The translations under genes were made by a program, and so were the position numbers. DNA of 7,363 bases from an uncultured Porphyromonadaceae bacterium (GTDB taxonomy: Bacteria > Bacteroidota > Bacteroidia > Bacteroidales > Muribaculaceae), in contig CAMWLX010000172.1 of the NCBI GenBank assembly GCA_947175225.1, positions 1-7,363 on the forward strand, given 5' to 3'. The notes beneath the pieces were generated by a model. That model had not been told where the DNA came from, made no database searches, and saw only the letters and a list, made by a program, of their open reading frames with translations. Each line of letters begins with the position of its first letter. Positions within the stretch are counted from its first letter, which is position 1. This document shows positions 1 to 6,187 of the stretch, piece by piece.

Positions 1-72
1 TGCCATACCTATTGGGTATTTTAAATGAATTGTTACCTCGTCGTAATTTCCATCTTTCCCCTCATAAAAACA

Positions 73-104
73 CAAAATTAATTAAATTTTACAAAACAAA
101 CAAA
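73..104 (-). promoter_or_regulatory. Predicted Bacteroidetes-type promoter reading out of the left edge
   Basis: On the minus strand there is TTTG (plus-strand 101-104), exactly 20 bases, then TAATTTTG (73-80), which fits the Bacteroidetes primary-sigma pattern TTTG / TAnnTTTG. It lies beyond the terminator of the TPR gene and points left, so it would serve a gene beginning at or beyond the window's left end. An ATG GCA on the minus strand at 6-1 could be that gene's start, giving a leader of about 60 bases, but only two codons are visible. The surrounding DNA is very AT-rich, which raises the odds of a chance match. Confidence 0.45.
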
Positions 105-123
105 AAATTAAGAAAAAATAGAC

Positions 124-159
124 AAAAAAACATTCGCTCTGCTTTTGCGGAGCGAATGT
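124..159 (-). terminator. Intrinsic terminator of the TPR-protein gene
   Basis: A perfect 10-base inverted repeat, ACATTCGCTC (130-139) and GAGCGAATGT (150-159), encloses a 10-base loop. On the minus strand the stem is followed at once by seven T residues (124-130). It sits 30 bases after the stop codon of the TPR gene. There is no T-run on the other side, so the signal works for minus-strand transcripts only. Confidence 0.88.
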
Positions 160-189
160 CTCTCTATACATTTCAAAGATTATCTCTGA

Positions 190-1830
190 TTAATCTTTCA
201 GTCCTTCTACAAACTTACGATATGTCTCGTTGTCGGGATCATACTGGAGATATTTGTTGAAGTATTCCTTAGCCTTGGCTACATCTTTGTGGTCGAGATA
301 GTAGTTGCCGAGATAGTTGTAGATAGGCTTGGCATCTCTTGCATATTTGGAAGGATTTTCACTTTTCTCAAGAAGCGTAGCAGCCTCGCTATACATTGGG
401 AACGCTGCGGTCTTCACTTCATCATCAGAAGTGGCACGCTGCATAGCTATGTCGCCATAGATCTTGTAAGGCTTGTAGTTGCCCGGGAGAGCTGCCTCCA
501 TCTTAGTGGCATAGTCATAAGCCTTCTTGAAGTATTCTTCAGCCTTATTTGGATTGTCCTGTTTGTTTTCAACTCCTGCATAGAAGCTGAAAGTAGCTTG
601 TTGGCTGAAATCATTGAAGTCAGGTTTTTCCAACTTTGCAATGTATTCTTCAAACGAATCAGATGCTCCTGAGAAGTTATTGCCTTCAAGATAAGTCATA
701 GCAAGCTGTTTGTTGAAGTTAGCATTTTCAGGCATTTCCTTAATGGCCTCGTTGAGAACTGCCATGGCTTCATCAGTACGCTTGGCTTTGGTGAATTCAT
801 CTGCAATCAAGATGAAGTCGATCGCAGCAAACTTGTTGGCTGATGGGTTAGCATTGTGAGCTGCAAGAAGTTCCTCAGCCATAGGCACGAGCTGATCTGA
901 CATTTCAGGAAGGTTGGCAGCGTTCATAAACTGATAGCGGCGTGCAGTGAAGTTGCCCGGATTAGCTGCAAGAAGTTGGGTAGCGTAGTCATAACCTTTC
1001 TTGAAGTCTTGGCTATAGAAAAGAAGGAATGCATAGCGGTCTTCATCCTGCTTGAAGTGGTTAGGATTCTGTACGTACACTCCGTATTCACGCGCTGCAT
1101 CTGCATAATCTTTCTTATTGTAATATGCGTTTGCAAGTTCACGCTGTCCCAAAGCTGAAGTGGGATTGACTGAAAGGAGTTCCTTAAGCATGGCAATTGC
1201 ATACTGTGGGTTGACCTGAGTGTAAAGGTTGGCATATTTCACATATGCCTCTGTTGCGTTAGCGTCATAGCTCTTTGCCATCTCATATTTTCCGGCTGCG
1301 CCGCCCCAGTTCTTTTTGTCTTTTTCCTGGTCGCCTTCAAAAATGTAGATTGCCGGCGACTGAAGATTGATCTTACGTGCCTTTGCTACTCTCTTTTCAA
1401 TTTCCTTCGCATATGCCACCGGATCTGCATCATAGTATGCACGGGCAATTGCTATTTCTGCAGCTGCATCTTTCTTGATTAGACCTTCTCCTTTCTTGAA
1501 TTGGTCTTCTGCAGCTTTCTTGTCTCCATTCTTAAGTGCGAGGCCGCCGAGTCCAATATAGTTATATCCATAGTTTGGATTTGCCTGCACTCCGGCTTCA
1601 AAATACTTCTTAGCCTCGTCAAGCTTGTTCTCATCAATAGCGATCAAGCCAAGATAGTAATTGGCGATGGCTTTGTCTGTGCCGGAATTGTTGAGGTTTC
1701 GGAGCAGAAGCTCCTTTGCATTGTCAAGCTGGTCTGCCTTGTAATACTCAGCGCCTTCCATGTGGGTCTGCGCTGATGCACTCATTGCGATTGCGGCAAG
1801 TGTAGCAGCGAATAAAGTTCTTAATTTCAT
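190..1830 (-). CDS. Secreted tetratricopeptide-repeat (TPR) protein
   Basis: This 546-residue protein begins with a signal peptide: a basic start (MKLR), a hydrophobic core at residues 5-16 and an ASA|Q cleavage site near 20/21. There is no lipobox cysteine, so it should be released into the periplasm or stay loosely envelope-bound. The rest is helical TPR solenoid. Recognisable repeats lie near residues 24-50, 55-86 (with the ANPNYGYNYIGLG turn), 88-115, 192-223, 225-255, 345-370, 372-402, 424-446 and 501-535 (YNYLGNYYLDHKDVAKAKEYF). Alanine, tyrosine, asparagine and lysine are abundant, and no catalytic domain is visible. TPR proteins scaffold protein-protein contacts; the partner here cannot be read from sequence. 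A TPR gene close to tonB and a PstS-like gene is, from memory, common in Bacteroidetes, which suggests an envelope or uptake role (inference). The gene has its own promoter and terminator, so it can be expressed apart from its neighbours. The chosen start places the signal peptide at the N-terminus. Confidence 0.93.
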   Translation of the reverse strand: MKLRTLFAATLAAIAMSASAQTHMEGAEYYKADQLDNAKELLLRNLNNSGTDKAIANYYLGLIAIDENKLDEAKKYFEAGVQANPNYGYNYIGLGGLALKNGDKKAAEDQFKKGEGLIKKDAAAEIAIARAYYDADPVAYAKEIEKRVAKARKINLQSPAIYIFEGDQEKDKKNWGGAAGKYEMAKSYDANATEAYVKYANLYTQVNPQYAIAMLKELLSVNPTSALGQRELANAYYNKKDYADAAREYGVYVQNPNHFKQDEDRYAFLLFYSQDFKKGYDYATQLLAANPGNFTARRYQFMNAANLPEMSDQLVPMAEELLAAHNANPSANKFAAIDFILIADEFTKAKRTDEAMAVLNEAIKEMPENANFNKQLAMTYLEGNNFSGASDSFEEYIAKLEKPDFNDFSQQATFSFYAGVENKQDNPNKAEEYFKKAYDYATKMEAALPGNYKPYKIYGDIAMQRATSDDEVKTAAFPMYSEAATLLEKSENPSKYARDAKPIYNYLGNYYLDHKDVAKAKEYFNKYLQYDPDNETYRKFVEGLKD

Positions 1831-1880
1831 TGATATACAGTTTTATGTTTGTTATTTCGGCTTTTTTGACTGCGATTCTT

Positions 1881-1900
1881 TAGCAATTTCAAACTTGCTA
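1881..1900 (-). other. Possible small hairpin in the TPR-gene leader
   Basis: TAGCAA (1881-1886) and TTGCTA (1895-1900) form a six-base inverted repeat with an eight-base spacer. On the minus strand the spacer could add a few A-T pairs after one mismatch. It falls inside the predicted 5' untranslated leader, between the promoter and the ATG. The stem is short and the region is AT-rich, so it may be chance. Confidence 0.25.
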
Positions 1901-1916
1901 TCTCATTTCGCAAATG

Positions 1917-1948
1917 CAAATTTAACGATTTTCTATGACGTTGACAAA
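1917..1948 (-). promoter_or_regulatory. Promoter of the TPR-protein gene
   Basis: On the minus strand TTTG (plus-strand 1945-1948) is followed by exactly 20 bases and TAAATTTG (1917-1924). This matches the Bacteroidetes primary-sigma promoter (-33 TTTG, -7 TAnnTTTG) at every defined position. Transcription would start near 1910, giving a leader of about 80 bases before the ATG at 1830. It lies in the 174-base gap after the acyltransferase-like gene, in which I see no terminator, so the TPR gene may receive both its own transcripts and read-through. Confidence 0.7.
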
Positions 1949-2004
1949 TATTTTTGCCCCAAGTTTAGTTATATTTCCTAATTTTTTTCGTTTTTAAGAA
2001 AGTT

Positions 2005-3117
2005 TTATAGTTTGATAACTATTTTTTTCAGATACAATGGCAATCCTACTACCCAGCACACTGCCACAAGGAAAAGGGAATAGGCCAGCGATCCAAACTC
2101 ATTCCCTCCGCAAAGCATGGAAAACCAATCGGGAAAACACATGTCTCCAATATTAATTTTCCATACAAACTCCTCAAGCAAATAGCTGAAGCAATACAGC
2201 ACAAGCGGATTGAGGCCGAATACACTCATCGGCTTCACAAACCATCCTGCCTTCATCTTCCTTATGTCGAGCATCCATAAGAGTATGGCCAAAGTCGCAG
2301 CCGCCCCTCCACATGTGGCGAATACAAAACTTGGGGTCCAAAGATTTTTATTGATCGGAATCATTGGATTGAAGAAAAATCCAAGTATGATCAAGCCTCC
2401 TCCGACAAGAGAAAGCTTTGCGGTGACTTTCCACAGATCTCCCTTTCCTTTCATTATAATATTGCCACAGAGCATTCCAATCAGCACATGTGCTATGCCG
2501 GGCAGATTTGAAAGCAAGCCCTCCGGATCGAAACATATGCGTGTGTCGCCTACACGCTTGTGATACATATGCTCGCATCCAATTATTGAGCGGTCGATTC
2601 TTGCTATGATATTTTCTTCCGATAATTGAAAACCATCAAATATTATCAAAATGGCAGCATATGCAATAAGAATACCTGTAATCGTCCAAATGATTTTCTT
2701 GCTATTCCCTAATGCTATATAAATTAAGGAAGCAAACATGTAGCATACTCCTAAGCGTACAAGAACGCCTGTCAATCTTAGTGTGTCAAATTCCAACAGG
2801 TTCTCCACTCCATGTATGCCCCGAGCTATCCATGTCAGAAGTATTCCGACAATAATGATTTTAAATCCTCTCATTATTGATTTGTGGATTGCATCTCGTT
2901 TGGGCATCTTGCTTAATGAAAATGCGGCTGATACCCCCATTATAAACATGAAGGATGGAAATACCAAATCGGCAAAAGAAAGTCCATCCCACAACACATG
3001 GTTGAGGAATGGAAACATTCTTCCGCTTCCGACTTGATTGTTGACCACAATCATAAGGGCTATAGTCATGCCTCGCATGACATCGAGGCTCTGTAGTCTT
3101 TGGCGTTGTAGTGTCAT
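2005..3117 (-). CDS. Membrane acyltransferase-like protein (HGSNAT-like / DUF5009 family)
   Basis: This 370-residue polytopic inner-membrane protein has about ten hydrophobic helices. The N-terminus RLQSLDVMRGMTIALMI (residues 7-23), followed by LWDGLSFADLVFP (42-54) and FMFIMGVS (56-63), is the signature of the family that includes human heparan-alpha-glucosaminide N-acetyltransferase. That enzyme moves acetyl groups from cytosolic acetyl-CoA across a membrane onto amino sugars. His40, just before WDGL, matches in position the histidine I recall as catalytic (His269) in the human enzyme. Other family marks are FDPEGLLSNLPG (196-207), NLWTPSFVFA (258-267) and GLNPLVLY (301-308). Length is normal for bacterial members, so it seems intact. 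Its ATG overlaps the stop of the upstream PstS-like gene by four bases (ATGA), which implies co-transcription and coupled translation. The acceptor is unknown; an envelope or scavenged glycan is plausible (inference). Confidence 0.87.
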   Translation of the reverse strand: MTLQRQRLQSLDVMRGMTIALMIVVNNQVGSGRMFPFLNHVLWDGLSFADLVFPSFMFIMGVSAAFSLSKMPKRDAIHKSIMRGFKIIIVGILLTWIARGIHGVENLLEFDTLRLTGVLVRLGVCYMFASLIYIALGNSKKIIWTITGILIAYAAILIIFDGFQLSEENIIARIDRSIIGCEHMYHKRVGDTRICFDPEGLLSNLPGIAHVLIGMLCGNIIMKGKGDLWKVTAKLSLVGGGLIILGFFFNPMIPINKNLWTPSFVFATCGGAAATLAILLWMLDIRKMKAGWFVKPMSVFGLNPLVLYCFSYLLEEFVWKINIGDMCFPDWFSMLCGGNEFGSLAYSLFLVAVCWVVGLPLYLKKIVIKL

Positions 3118-4133
3118 TGCAAATTTACCAGTCGTGTGCTCATTTTATAAGGAAGTATTCCTGTCTTTGATATAATCTTCTGTCCGATGAAGCCTCTCGA
3201 GAACTCATAGAAGCTATTCAAGACACTGCTCTTGGTAGCTGTGCTGATCATATATACCTTTCTGAACAATGGATATTCCCCACTGTTGATGTATGCCTGA
3301 TATGGCATGTATCCTACGGTTGAATAGTCGTTTTCCTCTACAGGGTTTGATACCTTCAGTATCTTTACCTCGGTGGTGAGGTTAGTCGCGATTGTGTCAT
3401 TCTCTACGGCATATTCTTCCATTCTCTTCTCGATAGGGACATTCTTTGCTTCCTCTAAGTCTGAGCCAAGCCAGCTGACACTGATGATGCCAATGGCATT
3501 CTTGTCATTCTTTACAATGTCAAATACTTCTGCGTTGTCTTTCTGGGCAAATGCATTTGGATTGTCTGATACTTTCCCATTCTCTCCAAGGAATTTCTCA
3601 CGCATGTAGCTCACTGTAGAGCTGCCTTGATTGTCAAATACTAAGCGAATTGTAGCGTCGTCGGGCACTGCCAGCTGATTCCATTTAGAAATTTTGCCTT
3701 CGATAATTCCTTTGATGTCGTCAAGAGTCAAAGAAGAGACGGGATTGTCTTTATTGACAATCAGAGCTACTGCATCAACAGCGATGCACGTTTGTCTTGC
3801 TACCCGACGATATTTATCCTTAATATATTTGATTTGATCTTGTGTGAGTTCGTGAGTGGTCACAACAAGGTTTGTCTTGTTTTCGAGAAGTGAATCCATT
3901 GCAGTCTGTTCATCCACATAATAGGGGATAATCGCGCTGTTGGGATACTGGTATTCGAACACTTGGATTTCTTCTTGCAAGATTTTACGGAATCCGTCGT
4001 CGCAATACATTGTAGCACTTCCGTCGGCATACTCGCCTCTCTTTATTGGAGAGCAAGCAATAGCAAATGCCGCTAAGATTACTCCGAGCGACAATGCTTT
4101 CAACGATTTGAGTGAATAATTAGATTTTTTCAT
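3114..4133 (-). CDS. PstS-family substrate-binding lipoprotein
   Basis: This 339-residue protein has a lipoprotein signal: a basic start, a hydrophobic core at residues 13-25 and the lipobox AIAC with Cys27 as the lipidated residue. The mature part has the fold signature of phosphate-type periplasmic binding proteins: AVDAVALIVNKDNPVSSLTL (119-138), IIEGKISKWNQL (143-154, the family's G-K-I-x-x-W turn), FDNQGSSTVSYM (166-177) where classic PstS has a ligand-binding S-G-T loop, and GIISVSWLG (215-223). The C-terminus, with a run of aromatic and basic residues (FYEFSRGFIGQKIISKTG, 308-325), also fits. GSST in place of GSGT leaves the ligand uncertain: phosphate or another oxyanion is likely, but not shown. 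There is no PstCAB permease nearby. The gene lies 44 bases after a small membrane-protein gene and overlaps the acyltransferase-like gene, so it seems to be the middle of a three-gene unit downstream of tonB. Confidence 0.87.
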   Translation of the reverse strand: MKKSNYSLKSLKALSLGVILAAFAIACSPIKRGEYADGSATMYCDDGFRKILQEEIQVFEYQYPNSAIIPYYVDEQTAMDSLLENKTNLVVTTHELTQDQIKYIKDKYRRVARQTCIAVDAVALIVNKDNPVSSLTLDDIKGIIEGKISKWNQLAVPDDATIRLVFDNQGSSTVSYMREKFLGENGKVSDNPNAFAQKDNAEVFDIVKNDKNAIGIISVSWLGSDLEEAKNVPIEKRMEEYAVENDTIATNLTTEVKILKVSNPVEENDYSTVGYMPYQAYINSGEYPLFRKVYMISTATKSSVLNSFYEFSRGFIGQKIISKTGILPYKMSTRLVNLQ

Positions 4134-4177
4134 AATAGATGTGTTGATGGCTGTGAGCGATCTATGCTATCAATTCT

Positions 4178-4396
4178 CTATTCGTCTTTGTTGACGATAT
4201 ACATTCTCACTCCTCTCCAGATGCCGTAAGCTATAAGAAGACCGCCTACACAATAGCTGATCACCTTATTGTCGATGTTGAAGAAGCCTGTGAAGAACAG
4301 GATACCGACTACGATATAAACTATCATCATGAAGATGTTGAAGCCAATGCGAAATCCTTTCGGTTGGCCGGTCTGAGGATCATCAATATTTTTCAT
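4178..4396 (-). CDS. Small two-helix membrane protein of unknown function
   Basis: A 72-residue hydrophobic protein starting MKNIDDPQTG. Two membrane helices are visible, about residues 18-38 (GFNIFMMIVYIVVGILFFTGF) and 46-61 (ISYCVGGLLIAYGIW), followed by a basic tail (RGVRMY). By the positive-inside rule both ends probably face the cytoplasm. The frame is open back to an ATG at 4480, which would add 28 residues, but that extension reads poorly, is AT-rich and lacks the polar-then-helix plan, so I chose the ATG at 4396. I do not recognise a named family; I have the impression that similar small proteins sit beside the PstS-like gene in other Bacteroidales. It comes 44 bases before the PstS-like gene and probably shares its transcript. 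A role as an accessory to the membrane complex is possible but unsupported. Confidence 0.72.
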   Translation of the reverse strand: MKNIDDPQTGQPKGFRIGFNIFMMIVYIVVGILFFTGFFNIDNKVISYCVGGLLIAYGIWRGVRMYIVNKDE

Positions 4397-4520
4397 GTCT
4401 TTAAGTATTTTTAGGGTTTCTATATATTTAACATTTATCCCCTCCATTGGTTTACAAATCCTCAATAATTTTTTTAACATTTTTCACTCAAAGCCCAATT
4501 ATTTTCGCAAAACGCAAAAC

Positions 4521-4554
4521 AAAAAAATCCCGTATCTTTTGATACAGGATTTTT
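4521..4554 (-). terminator. Intrinsic terminator after tonB
   Basis: The arms AAAAATCCCGTATC (4523-4536) and GATACAGGATTTTT (4541-4554) enclose a four-base loop. Read on the minus strand the only imperfect position becomes a G-U wobble, giving a 14-pair stem, while on the plus strand it would be a C-A mismatch. Seven T residues (plus-strand A, 4521-4527) run through the end of the stem on the minus strand. It lies 17 bases after the tonB stop codon and would end the exbB-exbD-exbD-tonB transcript. Confidence 0.87.
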
Positions 4555-4571
4555 ATAGATAGGGTAGGGGA

Positions 4572-5435
4572 TTACTGCTGCTGCAGACGGAAGTTAACCG
4601 GGAGGGTGAAGTATGAACGTACGGCTACACCATTGTTCTTACCAGCCTGCCACTTCGGCATCTTGTTTACTACGCGAAGTGCCTCTTTGTCGAGATCCTT
4701 GTCAACACCTTTCAGGATTGTTGCCTGTGAAACTGATCCGTCCTTCTCTACGATGAACTTCACGATTACACGGCCCTGAACATCGTTCTGCTGTGCTGCT
4801 TCCGGATAGCGGATATTGCTGCTGAGCCATTTCATTAGGGCCGGCATACCACCCGGGAATTCAGCCTGCTGCTCTACTGCAACGAATACTTCCTCTTCTT
4901 TCGGCTTCTCAGGTTCCGGTTCCTTTACTACGACCTGCTCCTGAACTGCTTTAAACTTATCAGCGTCGTCAGAACCTTCCTGGTTTACGACACCACGAGC
5001 TGTGTTGTCTTCAAGCTGCTCTTCCATCTCCATCACCTCATTCTTTACATCGTCTACAATGGCGATCTGAGTCACCTGTACTGTAGCGAGCACTTCCTGT
5101 GGCACTTCGGGGATTTCAATTTCAACTTTCTGCTCTTCCGGTTCGGGTTCTTCTTCTTCCTGCTGTTCCATCTGCTCAAGTTGGGCTGCAAGCATCTTTT
5201 CTGCTTGCATCTTTGCCTCTATTGCAGCCTTTTCAGCCATCTTGTCGCTATATATGCCCCATACGATGATGATTCCTATGAGTGCTATCAAGCCTGCGAG
5301 CAATAATACAAACGCTTTATTGTGACGCTTGTCACTCTCGGCACGCATTACATATGCACCGAAATCTTGATTCTTATCGGCAAATACTATGTCGCGCCAT
5401 TCTTTCGATGTAAGATCTACATTACTTTTAGCCAT
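4572..5435 (-). CDS. tonB: TonB energy transducer
   Basis: This 287-residue protein spans the periplasm and passes proton-motive energy from the ExbB/ExbD complex to TonB-dependent outer-membrane receptors. The cytoplasmic N-terminus has the Bacteroidetes mark KEWRDIVFADKNQDFGAYVMR (around residues 11-31). One membrane helix follows (about 41-62). Residues 63-92 are a charged Ala/Lys/Gln/Glu helix, likely coiled coil. Residues 93-105 are strongly acidic with EPEPE, and 171-182 have an EPEPEKPKEEE linker. The C-terminal TonB domain runs from FPGG (193) to the end, with YPEAAQQNDVQGRVIVKF (208-225) and EKDGSV (228-233), the receptor-binding fold. It is followed by a terminator and preceded at 33 bases by the second exbD, so it is the last gene of the energy-transduction operon. 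The leader just before the ATG is A-rich, without a Shine-Dalgarno. A cell of this group usually has several tonB genes; which receptors this one serves is not visible. Confidence 0.95.
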   Translation of the reverse strand: MAKSNVDLTSKEWRDIVFADKNQDFGAYVMRAESDKRHNKAFVLLLAGLIALIGIIIVWGIYSDKMAEKAAIEAKMQAEKMLAAQLEQMEQQEEEEPEPEEQKVEIEIPEVPQEVLATVQVTQIAIVDDVKNEVMEMEEQLEDNTARGVVNQEGSDDADKFKAVQEQVVVKEPEPEKPKEEEVFVAVEQQAEFPGGMPALMKWLSSNIRYPEAAQQNDVQGRVIVKFIVEKDGSVSQATILKGVDKDLDKEALRVVNKMPKWQAGKNNGVAVRSYFTLPVNFRLQQQ

Positions 5436-5468
5436 TGTCTTTTGTCTTAAAGGTTAATAAATCATACA

Positions 5469-6185
5469 TCAGCGATTGCGGTTCTGGAACTCAATAAGCA
5501 TCGTCGAGTCCATGCGGCTCATGTTGTCGATCTGATACTTCGATACTGAGTTGATCTGCATCTCGTCAAGCATCTCCACGAGTGCTCCGTAGGAAGCTTC
5601 CGGAGTTGACTTGATGATAATCACCGGTTTCTTTAAAGTCTCGTCCTTGCGCACCTCTTTGGCTTTAACGTCAAACTGTTCCTGAGTGATCTTACCGTCG
5701 CGGAAGTCTTTCTTCAAAAGCTCGATCTTTTTCCAGACATCTTTGTTGCGGTCTTGAATGATGCGGCGGATATCCTTTGACTCATCTTTCGAGCCAACAA
5801 AGTCGGCTTTCTTGAGGTTGTTGTTCTCCGCAGTAGGAACAGCTTCGCCATTACAAGGCTTGCCGTCATAATAGTAGATTTCATTGACTACGCGGCCGTT
5901 GACTGTATCGGGGATAAAGCTGCCCGGCTTGCGCTTTGCGTCGATGATGATGGTGATTGCATCGTCTGCAGATGCCTGGCTCATGTTCTCTTCATTCTGA
6001 ACTTTCTCATTTGAAGGGAGTGCGATGTTGAGCGTCTGAGACTTGATCATGGTCGTACACAGCATGAAGAACGTAATGAGCAACATGTTCATGTCGACCA
6101 TCGGGGTAAAGTCTACCCTAATCGTCATTTTTTTCTGGGCGCCTTTCTTTTTGCCCCCAGCTTCTTTCTGTTGAACTTCTGCCAT
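5469..6185 (-). CDS. exbD: ExbD/TolR-family protein, second copy
   Basis: A 238-residue ExbD-type subunit of the proton-driven motor that energises TonB. A lysine-rich cytoplasmic start (KKKGAQKKM, 12-20) leads to VDFTPMVDMNMLLITFFML (24-42), the single membrane helix with its TPMVD motif; Asp31 matches the proton-carrying aspartate of ExbD. The C-terminal region PEASYGALVEMLDEMQINSVSKYQI (about 195-219) is the conserved periplasmic end. Between the two lies an insertion of roughly 100 residues (about 85-185), including a lysine-rich helical part (KDVWKKIELLKKDF, 148-161), which makes the protein much longer than the about 140 residues of E. coli ExbD. Only two bases separate it from the first exbD, so translation is probably coupled. 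GGGAGG precedes the ATG by 9 bases, but those bases also encode the preceding Gly-Gly, and Bacteroidetes seldom rely on Shine-Dalgarno pairing. Confidence 0.93.
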   Translation of the reverse strand: MAEVQQKEAGGKKKGAQKKMTIRVDFTPMVDMNMLLITFFMLCTTMIKSQTLNIALPSNEKVQNEENMSQASADDAITIIIDAKRKPGSFIPDTVNGRVVNEIYYYDGKPCNGEAVPTAENNNLKKADFVGSKDESKDIRRIIQDRNKDVWKKIELLKKDFRDGKITQEQFDVKAKEVRKDETLKKPVIIIKSTPEASYGALVEMLDEMQINSVSKYQIDNMSRMDSTMLIEFQNRNR

Positions 6186-6187
6186 TG

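Noticed and set aside
12..260. An open frame of 82 codons on the plus strand at the left end
   Set aside because: It runs through the AT-rich spacer, the terminator hairpin and the end of the TPR gene, has low-complexity Lys/Asn content and no family resemblance.
289..672. A 127-codon plus-strand frame opposite the TPR gene, and similar ones at 1501-1776 and 1760-1981
   Set aside because: These lie antisense to a clear signal-peptide TPR gene or run into its promoter; composition reflects the complementary codons.
2210..2563. A 117-codon plus-strand frame opposite the acyltransferase-like gene
   Set aside because: It is antisense to well-conserved family motifs, including FDPEGLLSNLPG, and has no leader or recognisable domain.
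4397..4480. A longer start for the small membrane protein at 4480
   Set aside because: The 28 added residues are irregular and AT-driven; the ATG at 4396 gives a compact two-helix protein.
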